This document shows positions 1 to 9,455 of a stretch of 64,000 nt of DNA, in pieces. Origin of the DNA: Gimesia sp. (GTDB lineage Bacteria > Planctomycetota > Planctomycetia > Planctomycetales > Planctomycetaceae). The translations under genes were made by a program, and so were the position numbers. Within the stretch, counting starts at the first letter, position 1. Each line of letters opens with the position of its first letter. A model generated the notes under the pieces. It saw only the letters and a program-made list of their open reading frames with translations. It did no database searches and was not told the DNA's origin. The DNA lies in assembly GCF_040219335.1 (NCBI RefSeq), contig NZ_JAVJSQ010000029.1, forward strand, positions 62,001-126,000. The letters are read 5' to 3'.

Positions 1-495
1 CGAGAAGGTATAGCTCTCGGGAATGACCAGGCCGTAAGGTTGAACCGTCTGATCGATTTTCGAGATATAGCCGCGGACGACCAGGCCGGTCTGTTTTGTC
101 CAGGGGGCTTCCCCTTTCAGCAGCTGGTCGGCTCGCTCCTGTCCCTGTTCGAGCAGCTTCGAGCCCACTCCGATTTCCCGTTCGTGGAAAAACTCCTGGT
201 ATTCCAGGGCACAACGCACGGCCCGATGGTAGATTTCGACATCGGGGATCAGGGAACGAATGCGGGCATCCTTAGTCTGTTTAAGCTGATCGATTGACGA
301 TTTGAGTTTCGCCAGCCCCTCTTCCAGTTGCGCACGCTGTTTCTCTGGTACTTCGACACCCAATGCGGGGATGCGGCGGACCTGGTCGGGCAGATTATCC
401 TTCGGGCCATCCGCGTACAGCAGGCTGGAAGACCAGCAGGCCGCCAGGATGAGTGGGATTGTATTTTTGACAAGATATTTTTGTGGTAATTTCAT
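1..495 (-). CDS. Secreted prolyl-oligopeptidase-like protein, N-terminal part (cut by window edge)
   Basis: The reverse strand reads from ATG at 495 to the window edge with no stop, giving the first 165 residues. It opens with a basic, hydrophobic signal peptide ending near LLYADG, so the product is exported. A helical, charged stretch follows (about residues 40-120), then a segment around [22 protein letters not shown]. From memory this segment resembles the region before the alpha/beta-hydrolase fold in planctomycete prolyl-oligopeptidase-type peptidases. The catalytic Ser-Asp-His would lie outside the window, so the enzymatic assignment is a family-level guess. A shorter frame at 249-473 is a shadow of this gene. 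The divergent gene begins at 766. Confidence 0.55.
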   Translation of the reverse strand, partial: MKLPQKYLVKNTIPLILAACWSSSLLYADGPKDNLPDQVRRIPALGVEVPEKQRAQLEEGLAKLKSSIDQLKQTKDARIRSLIPDVEIYHRAVRCALEYQEFFHEREIGVGSKLLEQGQERADQLLKGEAPWTKQTGLVVRGYISKIDQTVQPYGLVIPESYTFS

Positions 496-765
496 AGGAT
501 GAATCTCGCAGGAACCAGGAATGATGTAACTTCTTAAACAGTGGTCACTAAGCTTGGTATCCATATCATGTCTGAATCCGCCTCGTTTGAAAACTCCTGC
601 AGTCCAGATTATCCCTGATCGGGTAAAGAGGCGAAATCGCTCACAATTGGCATGGACCCTCTAAAAACTGTCTGTTAGAACACCGGCCAGAGCCTGCCCC
701 GGCTGTAAGAATTTAGTTTTCCAGGAAGCTGAGTTCACTCAACAAATCTGAAATGGAGTTCAGAA

Positions 766-1449
766 ATGCTCACCCGGATTTTGGTCGTAATGTTGTGTCT
801 GATTGGAATGTCTGATCTGTGCTTAGCCGATGGTTTCGTTCCAGGTCGTAAGTATTTTGTGAAAAATACCTATACGCCGCGTCCTGTAAAAACGAAATCC
901 CTGGAAGAACTGCCTTTCAAAGTCGAGGCAGAGGATTTGACTATCCACGTGACACTTGAGGATCAATGTTTCATCAGGCTCAAAGGCAATGCTCGGCTGC
1001 TCTGTGGTCAGACTCGGTATGCTGCAGATCAGATCGAGGTTTCTTATGGAAGTCCAGATGATCTCTGGATCCAGATGCAGGGGCATGTGGAGATTGAAAT
1101 TGCACAGGAACAGCTGCGAATGACCGCTCAGCAAGCGATCCTGGATAAAGGACGACGCTTTCTCAGGCTGCAGTCCCGTCAGGGAGAAGAAGTAACACTT
1201 TCGACGACCCAGGGGACACAAACTACTCAGATTCGTGCGGGTTACATCGACCTGTTTTATAAAAACCTGGATACCCTGCTGATTCATCCCACAGATCACG
1301 TCACGATGAAAGTGCTGCCAGCAATGCATGCACAGCGGATCGAGGTTACCGGAGGGCAGTCAAATCCGTTTGATTTCTTCAGTGGGATCGAACTGGCTGC
1401 GATCAAATTCTATTCAGAGGAATGGGTAGCCACAGCTCGAAAGCCTTAG
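766..1449 (+). CDS. Secreted OstA/LptA-like protein, tandem copy 1
   Basis: A 227-residue protein with a clear signal peptide (cleavage near LCLADG). The body from about residue 50 to 190 is a run of short beta-strand repeats with phrases such as LKGNARLLCG, GHVEIEIAQEQLRM and AQQAILDKG. This resembles the beta-jellyroll OstA/LptA fold that binds lipid A or LPS in the periplasm, with the typical pattern of G-x-V/A-x-L followed by A/D-x-A/I. The similarity is by pattern only. The protein is a paralogue of the next gene, and the bases just before both start codons are nearly identical (GGAGTTCAGAA). It could equally be a planctomycete-specific envelope protein. Confidence 0.6.
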   Translation: MLTRILVVMLCLIGMSDLCLADGFVPGRKYFVKNTYTPRPVKTKSLEELPFKVEAEDLTIHVTLEDQCFIRLKGNARLLCGQTRYAADQIEVSYGSPDDLWIQMQGHVEIEIAQEQLRMTAQQAILDKGRRFLRLQSRQGEEVTLSTTQGTQTTQIRAGYIDLFYKNLDTLLIHPTDHVTMKVLPAMHAQRIEVTGGQSNPFDFFSGIELAAIKFYSEEWVATARKP

Positions 1450-1517
1450 CACTATCTGGTTTAAGTTCATTCTGTGTATCAGAAAATGTATCCAGCAAGC
1501 TGAAACGGAGTTCAGAA

Positions 1518-2231
1518 ATGGTGTCTCGAATTTTCGCGATTCTGGTATGCCTGGCCGGGCTGCAGGTGATCTGTTCTGCTGAGGATAATCCACGTCAGGA
1601 GAAAGCGGATCATGAAAAAGTGAGCGAGACCGGCGATCAGACACTGGAGTTTTGTCCATTCGTTTTACAGGGAGAGGATCTGAAGGTCCGTCTGCGTAGT
1701 AAGGGGCGACGCAACGTCGCCATTACTGGTAAAGCTCGTCTGGTGTGTGGAAATACGCGTTTCATTGCTCAATCCATTGAAGCTTCCTGGAAAAATTCGG
1801 GTGAGATGTATTTCAATCTGTGGGGAAATGTCGAAATTCAGAACATCTCCGGTCAACTGCGGATGTATGCACCGCAGGCAGCTCTGTTTCATGATCAGGA
1901 TGGCACACATCTGGTCCTGCAAAACCTGCGACAGGGGACTGTCACTCTGCTCAGCACTGCCGATCAGAAAACCACGGAGCTTGTTGCGGTCAAGATCAAC
2001 GTCTGTTCCAGAGACTCAAAAACGTTTCGAGTTGTGCCCACTGATCTGGTGAGTTTTGATGAACGCGATAGACGTCTGACTGATCAAATTCGATTCGAAG
2101 CTTCAGCTCCCAGTGAATACGATATTTTTAATCAAATCTCAAAGATAGAGTTCGAGATTCCGCCTCGCCGGTCAGCGTCCGCTCAAAGCCAGAAGATATC
2201 GAAAACTGAATTCCTGCAACTGCTTAAGTAG
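1518..2231 (+). CDS. Secreted OstA/LptA-like protein, tandem copy 2
   Basis: I place the start at ATG 1518, giving 237 residues. It is preceded by the same GGAGTTCAGAA leader as copy 1 and opens a good signal peptide (MVSRIFAILVCLAGLQVICSA). The open frame extends upstream to 1422, but that part overlaps copy 1 and lacks a signal sequence. The core aligns with copy 1 by eye: GKARLVCGNTRF, GNVEIQNISGQLRMYAPQAAL and LRQGTVTLLSTA match the corresponding phrases of the first gene. Identity is low outside these motifs, so the duplication is old. The likely role is an envelope lipid-binding or scaffold function, inferred only from the OstA-like strand pattern. Confidence 0.6.
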   Translation: MVSRIFAILVCLAGLQVICSAEDNPRQEKADHEKVSETGDQTLEFCPFVLQGEDLKVRLRSKGRRNVAITGKARLVCGNTRFIAQSIEASWKNSGEMYFNLWGNVEIQNISGQLRMYAPQAALFHDQDGTHLVLQNLRQGTVTLLSTADQKTTELVAVKINVCSRDSKTFRVVPTDLVSFDERDRRLTDQIRFEASAPSEYDIFNQISKIEFEIPPRRSASAQSQKISKTEFLQLLK

Positions 2232-2287
2232 GTTTCCCGCGGTTTGAGCACGAATCTGCCTGCGCTCGACAGGGCGAAAAATCCCTC

Positions 2288-2316
2288 TTGACCTGTTTTT
2301 CACAATGCCATAAGCT
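2288..2316 (+). promoter_or_regulatory. Weak sigma70-like promoter candidate
   Basis: TTGACC, then 17 bases, then TAAGCT. The -35 matches the consensus at five of six positions and the -10 at three of six. It would drive the FlgI-like lipoprotein gene with a leader of about 230 bases. Pattern only. Confidence 0.2.
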
Positions 2317-2413
2317 CCCGATCCACATTAATCTCTCTCAAAATCAAATCTCAATTTCTCTTCAGGTTTTCTACTTTGTCGATTCCGGCACTGTCTGATT
2401 CCTCAGGTTCATT

Positions 2414-2429
2414 TCAGTAATTTTACTGA
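2414..2429. repeat. 16-bp palindrome, operator-like
   Basis: TCAGTAA, two bases (TT), TTACTGA: a perfect inverted repeat with 7-base arms. It lies between the weak promoter candidate and the FlgI-like gene. It is too AT-rich and too short to be a strong terminator, and no T-run follows. A dimeric regulator site is possible. Confidence 0.3.
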
Positions 2430-2548
2430 TGCAGGGACAGGTTCTCGCGAACGGTCCGTCTGCCTGTTGATCAACGTCCGTCCGGCTTCGGTTAAGGTGG
2501 GGAACACACATTCTGAAAAGACTGTATTCTCACAAACGGGGTCGTGCT

Positions 2549-4609
2549 GTGAAGAACTTTGTCAATCCGTTCATCGTGCTGATCACACTGGCGTTTTCAT
2601 TCGCCGGATGTCAGGAACTCGATTTGAAGCCACAAAGCTGGCTGAAAAATGTCAACATGCGGTCGCAAAGCCCGGATGAAGATGAGGAGGAAGACTTCTC
2701 CGAGCTGGAAAAATTCGAGACAAAGGTCGAAACGCCCTTTGTGGGAGATTACACACAGATTACCGGGAAGAACCTGATCGCCCTGCAGGGGGTCGGCCTG
2801 GTGACCGGCCTCAAAGGGACCGGTGGTAATCCACCTCCGTCCGTGCACCGCGAAGCACTGCTGCGTGAGATGCGCCGCCGGAATGTCAAAAACCCGAACA
2901 TGATTTTACGCAGCCCGTCTACCGCGCTGGTCATCGTGAAAGCCTATCTGCCTCCGCTGATTCGCAAAGGGGAGAGCTTCGACGTGGAAGTCTACCTGCC
3001 TGGTAACAGTGAAGCGACCAGCCTGGAAGGGGGCTGGTTGATGGAAGCATACCTGGCTGAACAGGCAATGATTCAGGGACGCGGTCTGCTCAAAGGTCAT
3101 ATCCTGGCGAAAGCCAAAGGTCCGATTCTGATTCCGCCGATGGGCGAGGATGTCGAAGTTGCCAACGGAATGCTCCGCCGTGGTCGTATTCTGGCCGGTG
3201 GGATCTCCACCGCGGACGACCGGGATCTGGCACTGTACCTGCGGAACGATTTCAAGAGTATTCGTAACGCGCAGCGTATCGCCAACAAGATCGGCACACG
3301 ATTCCATCATTATGATCAATACGGAATCGAAGAGCCTTTAGCCGAAGCCAAGACTGACAAGAAAGTAGTACTGAAACTCAAGCCACGCTACAAACACAAC
3401 GATTCACGTTATCTGCAGGTCGTGCGGTATATCGCCTTCCGGGAAACCGATGTGGCGCAACGCGTACGCATGCAGAAGCTGAGTGAAGAAATTATGATCC
3501 CCGAGAAAGCGGAACGGGCTTCCATTCAACTGGAGGCCATCGGTAAGAAATCGATTCCGATTCTCAAGATGGCTTTGAAGAGTCCGTTGCTCGAAGTCCG
3601 CTTCCACGCTGCGGTCGCGCTGGCTTACCTGGGAGAAGGAGCGGGTCTGAAGCATCTGGCTGAAGCCGCCCGCGAGGAACCTGCGTTCCGCGTCTATGCC
3701 CTGGCTGCGATGTCGGCGATTGACGAGCCGGAGGCGCACCTCTACCTGCGGGATCTGATGTGCATGACCAGTGCCGAAACCCGTTACGGGGCGTTCCGGG
3801 CACTCTGGACCCTGGATAAAAATGATCCCTTCATTCGTGGTGAAGACATGAATGGTCAGTTTCTGCTGCATGTTCTGCAGACGGAACTGGAGCAGGGAAC
3901 CAGTCACGATCCCAATCAGAAAGAGGGCAGCAATGCCCGTAATGGCGGGCCGATGATTCATATCACGCACCGGAAACATCCGGAAGTAGTCCTGTTTGGT
4001 TCTGAGCAGGAGTTCCGGGTTCCCATGGCAGTGCGTGCCGGGGAAGTGCTGGTGACCGGGGCTGCCGGCAGTGAGGAAGTGATTGTCAGTAAATACGAAG
4101 TCGGCGAACCCGACCAGCGAAAGAAAGTCTCACGGAACATCGCCGTTGTGATACGCACCGCTGTGGAGATGGGAGCCAGCTATCCCGATATCGCCGCCAT
4201 GATCCTGCAGGCACACCGCCAGGGGAACATTGACGCACAGGTTGAAATCGACGCACTGCCGGAAGGGGGCCGGATGTACTTCCGACCCGAACCGGAAGAT
4301 TCACTGATGGCTCTGAAATCGGGCGAAATGAAATCTACAAAGCCAAAACGTCGTAAAGGTTCACGCGTTGGCAACGAAAACATGGTCCCCAATATCTTCC
4401 ACGATGGTGCTCCTCAGTCGAAACGTTCCAAAAAATCGGAATATGAAGAGGAAATGCGGGAACGGGCAGAGGCAGAAGGTGATTCAGACAACAAAGGTGA
4501 AGCCAGTCTGTCTGATACACGGAAGCCGAAAGCCAGTCCCACGGATGAGGAAGGGAAATTCGTGAAGCGGGGTGCCTTCGATAGCTGGTTACGTTACTTC
4601 AAAAAATAA
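2549..4609 (+). CDS. FlgI-like domain and HEAT-repeat lipoprotein
   Basis: A 686-residue protein from GTG 2549 with a lipoprotein signal (FAGC, Cys21). An acidic linker (about 40-60) precedes a region of about 75-300 that resembles the flagellar P-ring protein FlgI: GVGLVTGLKGTGGNPPPS, then LPPLIRKGESFDVEV and SLEGGWLMEAYL. These match FlgI's GLVVGLDGTGD, LP..R.G...DV.VS and SLRGG phrases. Residues about 320-430 are HEAT-like helical repeats (EVRFHAAVALAYLGEG). A C-terminal FlgI-like strand region follows, then a highly charged tail. The true flgI lies at 48841, so this is a paralogous, membrane-anchored derivative with no other flagellar gene nearby. The start is uncertain: an upstream non-ATG start at 2510 would add 13 basic residues and has a better SD. 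Its function is unknown; an envelope ring or scaffold role is an inference. Confidence 0.75.
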   Translation: MKNFVNPFIVLITLAFSFAGCQELDLKPQSWLKNVNMRSQSPDEDEEEDFSELEKFETKVETPFVGDYTQITGKNLIALQGVGLVTGLKGTGGNPPPSVHREALLREMRRRNVKNPNMILRSPSTALVIVKAYLPPLIRKGESFDVEVYLPGNSEATSLEGGWLMEAYLAEQAMIQGRGLLKGHILAKAKGPILIPPMGEDVEVANGMLRRGRILAGGISTADDRDLALYLRNDFKSIRNAQRIANKIGTRFHHYDQYGIEEPLAEAKTDKKVVLKLKPRYKHNDSRYLQVVRYIAFRETDVAQRVRMQKLSEEIMIPEKAERASIQLEAIGKKSIPILKMALKSPLLEVRFHAAVALAYLGEGAGLKHLAEAAREEPAFRVYALAAMSAIDEPEAHLYLRDLMCMTSAETRYGAFRALWTLDKNDPFIRGEDMNGQFLLHVLQTELEQGTSHDPNQKEGSNARNGGPMIHITHRKHPEVVLFGSEQEFRVPMAVRAGEVLVTGAAGSEEVIVSKYEVGEPDQRKKVSRNIAVVIRTAVEMGASYPDIAAMILQAHRQGNIDAQVEIDALPEGGRMYFRPEPEDSLMALKSGEMKSTKPKRRKGSRVGNENMVPNIFHDGAPQSKRSKKSEYEEEMRERAEAEGDSDNKGEASLSDTRKPKASPTDEEGKFVKRGAFDSWLRYFKK

Positions 4610-4707
4610 TCCGGCAAGGACGGTCAGGCACCTTGATTGCGATCATCGTACCTGACTCCCTGCTCATTAAGACGTCTGTTGTTTAATTTCCCGTTTAAGG
4701 TTTAGTG

Positions 4708-7700
4708 ATGCTGAAATCATTGGAACTGTTCGGCTTTAAGAGTTTTGCCGATCGGACCATCTTTGAATTTTCGGAAGGCATTACTTGCGTTGTCGGGCCC
4801 AACGGAAGTGGTAAGAGTAACGTTGTCGACGGAATCAAGTGGGTTTTGGGTGACCAGAGTCCCAAGAGTCTCCGCGGCAAAGATATGACCGATGTGATCT
4901 TCAACGGATCCAAAGGGCGTAAAGCGAACGCCTATGCTGAAGCGACGTTGACGTTCAAGAATACCCAACGGTTTCTGGATATCGACGCCGAAGAGGTTCA
5001 TATCGGACGCCGTCTCTGGAAGAACGGCGATTCGGAATATCTGCTTAACCGGAATCCGGTACGTCTGAAAGACATTCGCGACCTGTTCATGGGGACCGGA
5101 GCCGCCACCTCGGCCTACAGCATTATTGAGCAGGGACGCGTCGATCAGATTCTGCAGGCTAATGCAGCTACCCGGCGCGTCGTCTTTGAAGAGGCAGCGG
5201 GTATCAGCCGGTATAAAGCCCGCAAGGTCGACGCCGAACGGAAACTGGAACGGGTCGGACAGAATATTCTCCGCCTGACGGACATCGTCGATGAAGTGGA
5301 AGCCCAGCTCAACTCAACGCGGAGCCAGGCCTCTAAGGCGGCAAAATATCGTGAGGCATCAACCGAGCTGCGAAAACTCTGGATGGGGATGGCCGCCGAT
5401 GACTGGCGACATCTGACCGCCCAACTCTCAACCTTGCATAACCAGATCGGTCAGTACCAGAAACGGATCGATGAACTGAACGCGGGTTACCAGGAATACG
5501 AAGATAAGCTGGGCGCCATCGACGCTGAAGTATCCGAATTCGAGGATCAGCTTCGAACCGTGGAAAAACAGCTGTCCACTCACCGCGAAGGGATCGCCGG
5601 CAACCAGACTGCCATCGAACATCAGCTCGAGCGGAAAACGGAATTCGAAACCGAAATCACCCGGCTTCGTAAGCAGCGGATTCTGATGGCCAAGCGTACG
5701 ACGGAAATCCAGCGGGATCTGGAAGCGGTCACACAGGAGAAAGAAAATTCCGAAGCCGGTTTTGAACTGCAGCGGGCAAAACTGCAGGAAGCCCAGGAAC
5801 GCATTACCGTGGTCACTGCGGAACTGGATGCGATCAGCGAAGAAATCCAGCAGAAGCGGCAGCAGATGCACGAGTTCAACAAGCAGTCGCTGGCTTTGGA
5901 TAATCGTCTGTTTTCCATGCAGACTCAGCAGGAAACCGTCAGTAACTCGATGACCAAGGCGAATGAAAAACGCCTGCAGCTGGAAGCACGCGTTGAAGAA
6001 GCCGAGTCGGTCGTCGAAGAGTGTACCGCGCGCTTCCGTACCGCCGGGGACAAAGTCGCCGAGTTCGCACAGGCACTCTCGGCCGTCGATGAAAAACAAC
6101 AGGATCTGCTCAGTCAGCAGGATCAGCGCACGCAACAACTCTCCGAATTGCGGGAACGTCGCTCTGCGTACCAGGCTCGCAAAAGCGTACTGGAAGATCT
6201 GGAACGTCGGCAGGAAGGCTTGAGCATCGGCGTGAAGGATATTCTGAACCGTGCCCAGACCTCAAATTATCCCCCCTGGAATACCATCCTGGGGAGCGTG
6301 GCAGATCTGCTGGATGTTGATCTGGAACAGGCGGCTCTTCTCGAAGTCGCTTTGGGCAGTCGGTCACAGCTGTTGGTAATCAGTGAGTTTGATCCCCTCT
6401 ATCAGTTTTTAAAAGAGGGCAAGTATTCCATTTCCGGTCGCGTCGGTTTTATTACGCATCCCTCTGCGAATGCTGCCGAACCGAATGCGGCGAGTGGGTT
6501 CACGCTGTCGGCAGATTCCCTGGTTCCAGAGAGCTTTGCTGTACCGAAGGCAGAGTCGGAAACAACGACGAATTCCCCGGAAGGTGTGCTGGATCTGAGC
6601 AGCGAGCGGGGAGTGATTTATCGTGCCGATCAGCTGGTAAAAGACACTCCCCAGAACCGTCAGCTTGCCGAACTGTTATTGACCGATACCTGGATCGTGG
6701 ATTCCCTGGAGACGGCTGTTCGCCTCTCCCGCGAGGAAGGGAAGCAGTGTCGATTCGTTACTCTGCAGGGCGAACTGGTCGAGGAAAACCTGTCGATCTT
6801 CGTTGGGGCGATCGGTGGTGAATCAGCGATCTTCACTCGCCGTAGTGAACTGCGAAAACTCAAGAATGATCTGATTCGTATCGACCGCACACTGAATGAT
6901 AATGAAGTCGCGCTGGAGAAGCTCGACGAGCTGTTGTCCACGGTTGATGGGGAACGCAGTGCCTGCCAGGAGCAGATGCAGGAAGCGTCCGAAGCACTGG
7001 CCACGGAAAAAGCAGCCAAGGTTTCTGCAGAACAGAAGCAGGAACAGTTGAACGAAGAACTGGCAACGGTTCTCAGTGACCTGCAGGATCTGGAAGCACA
7101 TTCCGCGAAACTGACTGCGGAAGCCGAAGCGGTGCTGGTCGAGAAGCAGGAGCTGGAAGCAGAACTGGATCGCCTGAACGCACTGATTCAGGAAGGCGAA
7201 CAGCAGCTGCTCGATAAGCAATGTGAAGTCCAGGAACTGAAAGAACAGCAGAATGCGCGCAAGCTGGAACTGGCGACGCATGAGGAACGTCTGGCCGGTC
7301 TGGAACAGCGTTTCAGTCGTCTCAACAGTGAATCGGAACAGCGTCACCAGCAGCAGGAAGAATCGAATCGGCGGTACGAATCTTCTCTGGAGAAGAATTC
7401 CCAGATCAATCTGCACATTCTGAATACACGTGCCCTGCTGGATGAACAGTTGCTGGTTCAGGAGAACTTCCTGGAGCAGGCACGCAACCTGACTCTGTTG
7501 CGGGATGAGAAACGCCAGTACAAGAAACAGTTGAGTTCCGAAGAGGCAGCGATTCGCAAGGAGCGTCGTGAGCTGAGCGACAAGAAGCACGAAGAGGAAT
7601 TCAAGACGCGCGACATCGAGCATGAAATCAAGACGCTGGCCGAGCGAATTGAGGAAGAGTACCAGCTCACTTTGGAAGAAATCGTCTCCTCGGGTGAATC

Positions 7701-8652
7701 GATTCTCAAACAGCACCTGGAAGAGATCGCGGAAGCGGAACGGGAACAGGCTGCTGAGGAAGAAGCCGAAGTCGCTCAGGTAGAGGAAACAGATCCGGAA
7801 GCAGAGAGCGCGATCGAGCAGGATTCACTCAGTGAAGACTTCGAGACAGCGACTCCGGAAGAGCCGGTCGAGATCGAGCTGGTCAACGAAGATGATGCGC
7901 TGACTGAACCGGGTTTCAATGCGGAGCTGTACCTCGAAATTCGTCCCGAGATTGAAGCCCAGGTAAACCGACTGCGGCGGAAAATCAAGATGATGGGCAG
8001 CATCAACTCGGACAGTCTGAAAGACCTGGACGAACTGGAATGCCGCTTTGAGTATATGAAGTCACAGCTGGATGACCTCAATGAAGCCAAATCGTCTCTG
8101 GAAGAAATCATCCGCCGGATCAATGTCGAAAGTAAGCGGCTGTTCTTTGATACGTTCGAAGTGGTGCGGGGGCATTTCCAGGAAATCTTTCGTAAACTGT
8201 TCGGCGGTGGTGAAGCCGATATCATTCTGGAAGATCCGGATGATGTGCTCGAATGTGGAATCGAAATCGTCGCCCGGCCTCCCGGAAAAGAATTGCGTGG
8301 TCTGACGCTGCTCAGCGGTGGCGAAAAGACTCTGACCGCGGTGGCGCTGTTGATGTCGATCTTCCGCAGCCGGCCCAGCCCGTTCTGTATTCTGGACGAG
8401 GTTGATGCCGCGCTGGATGAAGCAAACGTGGAACGTTATGCCGGACTGATCGATGACTTCAAGGAAACGACCCAGTTCATTATGATCACTCATAATAAAC
8501 GATCGATGACTGTTGGTAACGTATTGTATGGCGTTACAATGGAACAGTCCGGGGTTTCCAAGCGGATGTCCGTCCGGTTTGATGACATCAGCGAAGATGG
8601 TCACTTCAAGCAGTCCAGCTCCGGCGGTGACGGGGCCTCCGAAGCCGCTTAA
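4708..8652 (+). CDS. smc: Chromosome segregation protein SMC
   Basis: A 1314-residue condensin ATPase that organises and segregates the chromosome, usually with ScpA and ScpB. Walker A GPNGSGKS is at residues 30-37. Long coiled coils flank a hinge at about 505-690. The ABC signature LLSGGEKTL is near 1200 and Walker B FCILDEVDAALDE near 1230, followed by the D-loop and the H-loop THNKRSM. The start is ATG 4708, with TAAGG seven bases before it; a GTG three bases earlier is less likely. The protein is longer than the usual 1150-1200 residues. The excess includes a very acidic, Glu-rich segment (about 1005-1070) inserted where the second coiled coil returns to the head. The hinge also carries extra Ser/Ala/Asn-rich sequence. 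Confidence 0.97.
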   Translation: MLKSLELFGFKSFADRTIFEFSEGITCVVGPNGSGKSNVVDGIKWVLGDQSPKSLRGKDMTDVIFNGSKGRKANAYAEATLTFKNTQRFLDIDAEEVHIGRRLWKNGDSEYLLNRNPVRLKDIRDLFMGTGAATSAYSIIEQGRVDQILQANAATRRVVFEEAAGISRYKARKVDAERKLERVGQNILRLTDIVDEVEAQLNSTRSQASKAAKYREASTELRKLWMGMAADDWRHLTAQLSTLHNQIGQYQKRIDELNAGYQEYEDKLGAIDAEVSEFEDQLRTVEKQLSTHREGIAGNQTAIEHQLERKTEFETEITRLRKQRILMAKRTTEIQRDLEAVTQEKENSEAGFELQRAKLQEAQERITVVTAELDAISEEIQQKRQQMHEFNKQSLALDNRLFSMQTQQETVSNSMTKANEKRLQLEARVEEAESVVEECTARFRTAGDKVAEFAQALSAVDEKQQDLLSQQDQRTQQLSELRERRSAYQARKSVLEDLERRQEGLSIGVKDILNRAQTSNYPPWNTILGSVADLLDVDLEQAALLEVALGSRSQLLVISEFDPLYQFLKEGKYSISGRVGFITHPSANAAEPNAASGFTLSADSLVPESFAVPKAESETTTNSPEGVLDLSSERGVIYRADQLVKDTPQNRQLAELLLTDTWIVDSLETAVRLSREEGKQCRFVTLQGELVEENLSIFVGAIGGESAIFTRRSELRKLKNDLIRIDRTLNDNEVALEKLDELLSTVDGERSACQEQMQEASEALATEKAAKVSAEQKQEQLNEELATVLSDLQDLEAHSAKLTAEAEAVLVEKQELEAELDRLNALIQEGEQQLLDKQCEVQELKEQQNARKLELATHEERLAGLEQRFSRLNSESEQRHQQQEESNRRYESSLEKNSQINLHILNTRALLDEQLLVQENFLEQARNLTLLRDEKRQYKKQLSSEEAAIRKERRELSDKKHEEEFKTRDIEHEIKTLAERIEEEYQLTLEEIVSSGESILKQHLEEIAEAEREQAAEEEAEVAQVEETDPEAESAIEQDSLSEDFETATPEEPVEIELVNEDDALTEPGFNAELYLEIRPEIEAQVNRLRRKIKMMGSINSDSLKDLDELECRFEYMKSQLDDLNEAKSSLEEIIRRINVESKRLFFDTFEVVRGHFQEIFRKLFGGGEADIILEDPDDVLECGIEIVARPPGKELRGLTLLSGGEKTLTAVALLMSIFRSRPSPFCILDEVDAALDEANVERYAGLIDDFKETTQFIMITHNKRSMTVGNVLYGVTMEQSGVSKRMSVRFDDISEDGHFKQSSSGGDGASEAA

Positions 8653-8720
8653 ACAGTGGCTGCGTATCCGGTTCCAGTTGAGGGGACCGACCCCTTTTCT
8701 TTGACACAGCCGAGGTAGCG

Positions 8721-9200
8721 ATGTCTGAACTGACCCATTTTGATGACGAGGGCGCCAGCCGCATGGTTGATGTGGGAGGCAAGGATGTGACTGCGCGGAT
8801 CGCGGTGGCAGAGTCCTTCGTCACAATGGAGCCTGCCACACAAAGGCTGATTCTGGATCGCCGGGTCTCTAAGGGAGACGTGCTTGAGATCGCCCGGATC
8901 GCTGGCATCATGGCGACGAAAAAGACGGCAGACCTGATTCCCCTGTGTCATCCATTGAGTATCAGCAGCGTGCGCCTGGATTATGAAGTTCAGGACGAAT
9001 CTACCATCCGGATCATCGCCACCGTCAAGATTGATGGTAAAACGGGTGTGGAAATGGAAGCCCTCACAGCCGTCAGCATTGCAGCGCTCACTATTTACGA
9101 TATGTGTAAAGCCGTTGACCGGGGAATGAGTCTGGGACCGACTCGACTGCTGGAAAAGTCGGGTGGCAAAAGCGGACATTTTATCCGCGAAGATGCCTGA
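8721..9200 (+). CDS. moaC: Cyclic pyranopterin monophosphate synthase MoaC
   Basis: A 159-residue enzyme of molybdenum cofactor biosynthesis that turns the MoaA product 3',8-cyclo-7,8-dihydro-GTP into cyclic pyranopterin monophosphate. The family signatures are all present: MVDVGGK at 15-21, [13 protein letters not shown] at 67-79, [11 protein letters not shown] at 109-119 and DMCKAVDR at 127-134, which includes the catalytic Asp and Lys. The length is normal for the family. It starts with ATG after GAGGTAGCG. It sits alone: no other moa or moe genes are in the window, and its neighbours (smc and a prenyl synthase) are unrelated to the pathway. Confidence 0.97.
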   Translation: MSELTHFDDEGASRMVDVGGKDVTARIAVAESFVTMEPATQRLILDRRVSKGDVLEIARIAGIMATKKTADLIPLCHPLSISSVRLDYEVQDESTIRIIATVKIDGKTGVEMEALTAVSIAALTIYDMCKAVDRGMSLGPTRLLEKSGGKSGHFIREDA

Positions 9201-9455
9201 GTATAGTGCGGTGAGAGGCAGTATCGTTCACGCTGAGCTGGTCTGACCCTGCTGACTTACCCCAGCAGACGGGAAAGTCTGATTTCATCCCCGAAATCCA
9301 ACAGAGGCCCCTGTTTGCATTCCTATCTGCCGGTAGAATGCTTACAATGGTCGCGGAATATGATCGGTGGAAGCGATTCATATGTTCCGTATTTGATAAA
9401 TAACTGACCGCCAGACGAAAACTGGAAATCGATTCGATATTGTGGTGAGGCTGTA

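Larger units (their letters stand above)
2232..2548. other. Intergenic leader before the FlgI-like lipoprotein gene
   Basis: This 317-bp stretch holds no credible gene. It contains a weak sigma70-type promoter candidate (2288-2316), a 16-bp palindrome (2414-2429), and a purine-rich SD-like stretch AAGGTGGGG at 2494-2502. That SD-like stretch lies seven bases before an ATT triplet (2510) in frame with the downstream gene. I see no structural RNA or mobile DNA. Confidence 0.4.

Noticed and set aside
6823-7716. Minus-strand open frames up to 297 residues inside smc
   Set aside because: They are Leu/Phe/Gln-rich complements of the coiled-coil codons of SMC and show no independent signal.
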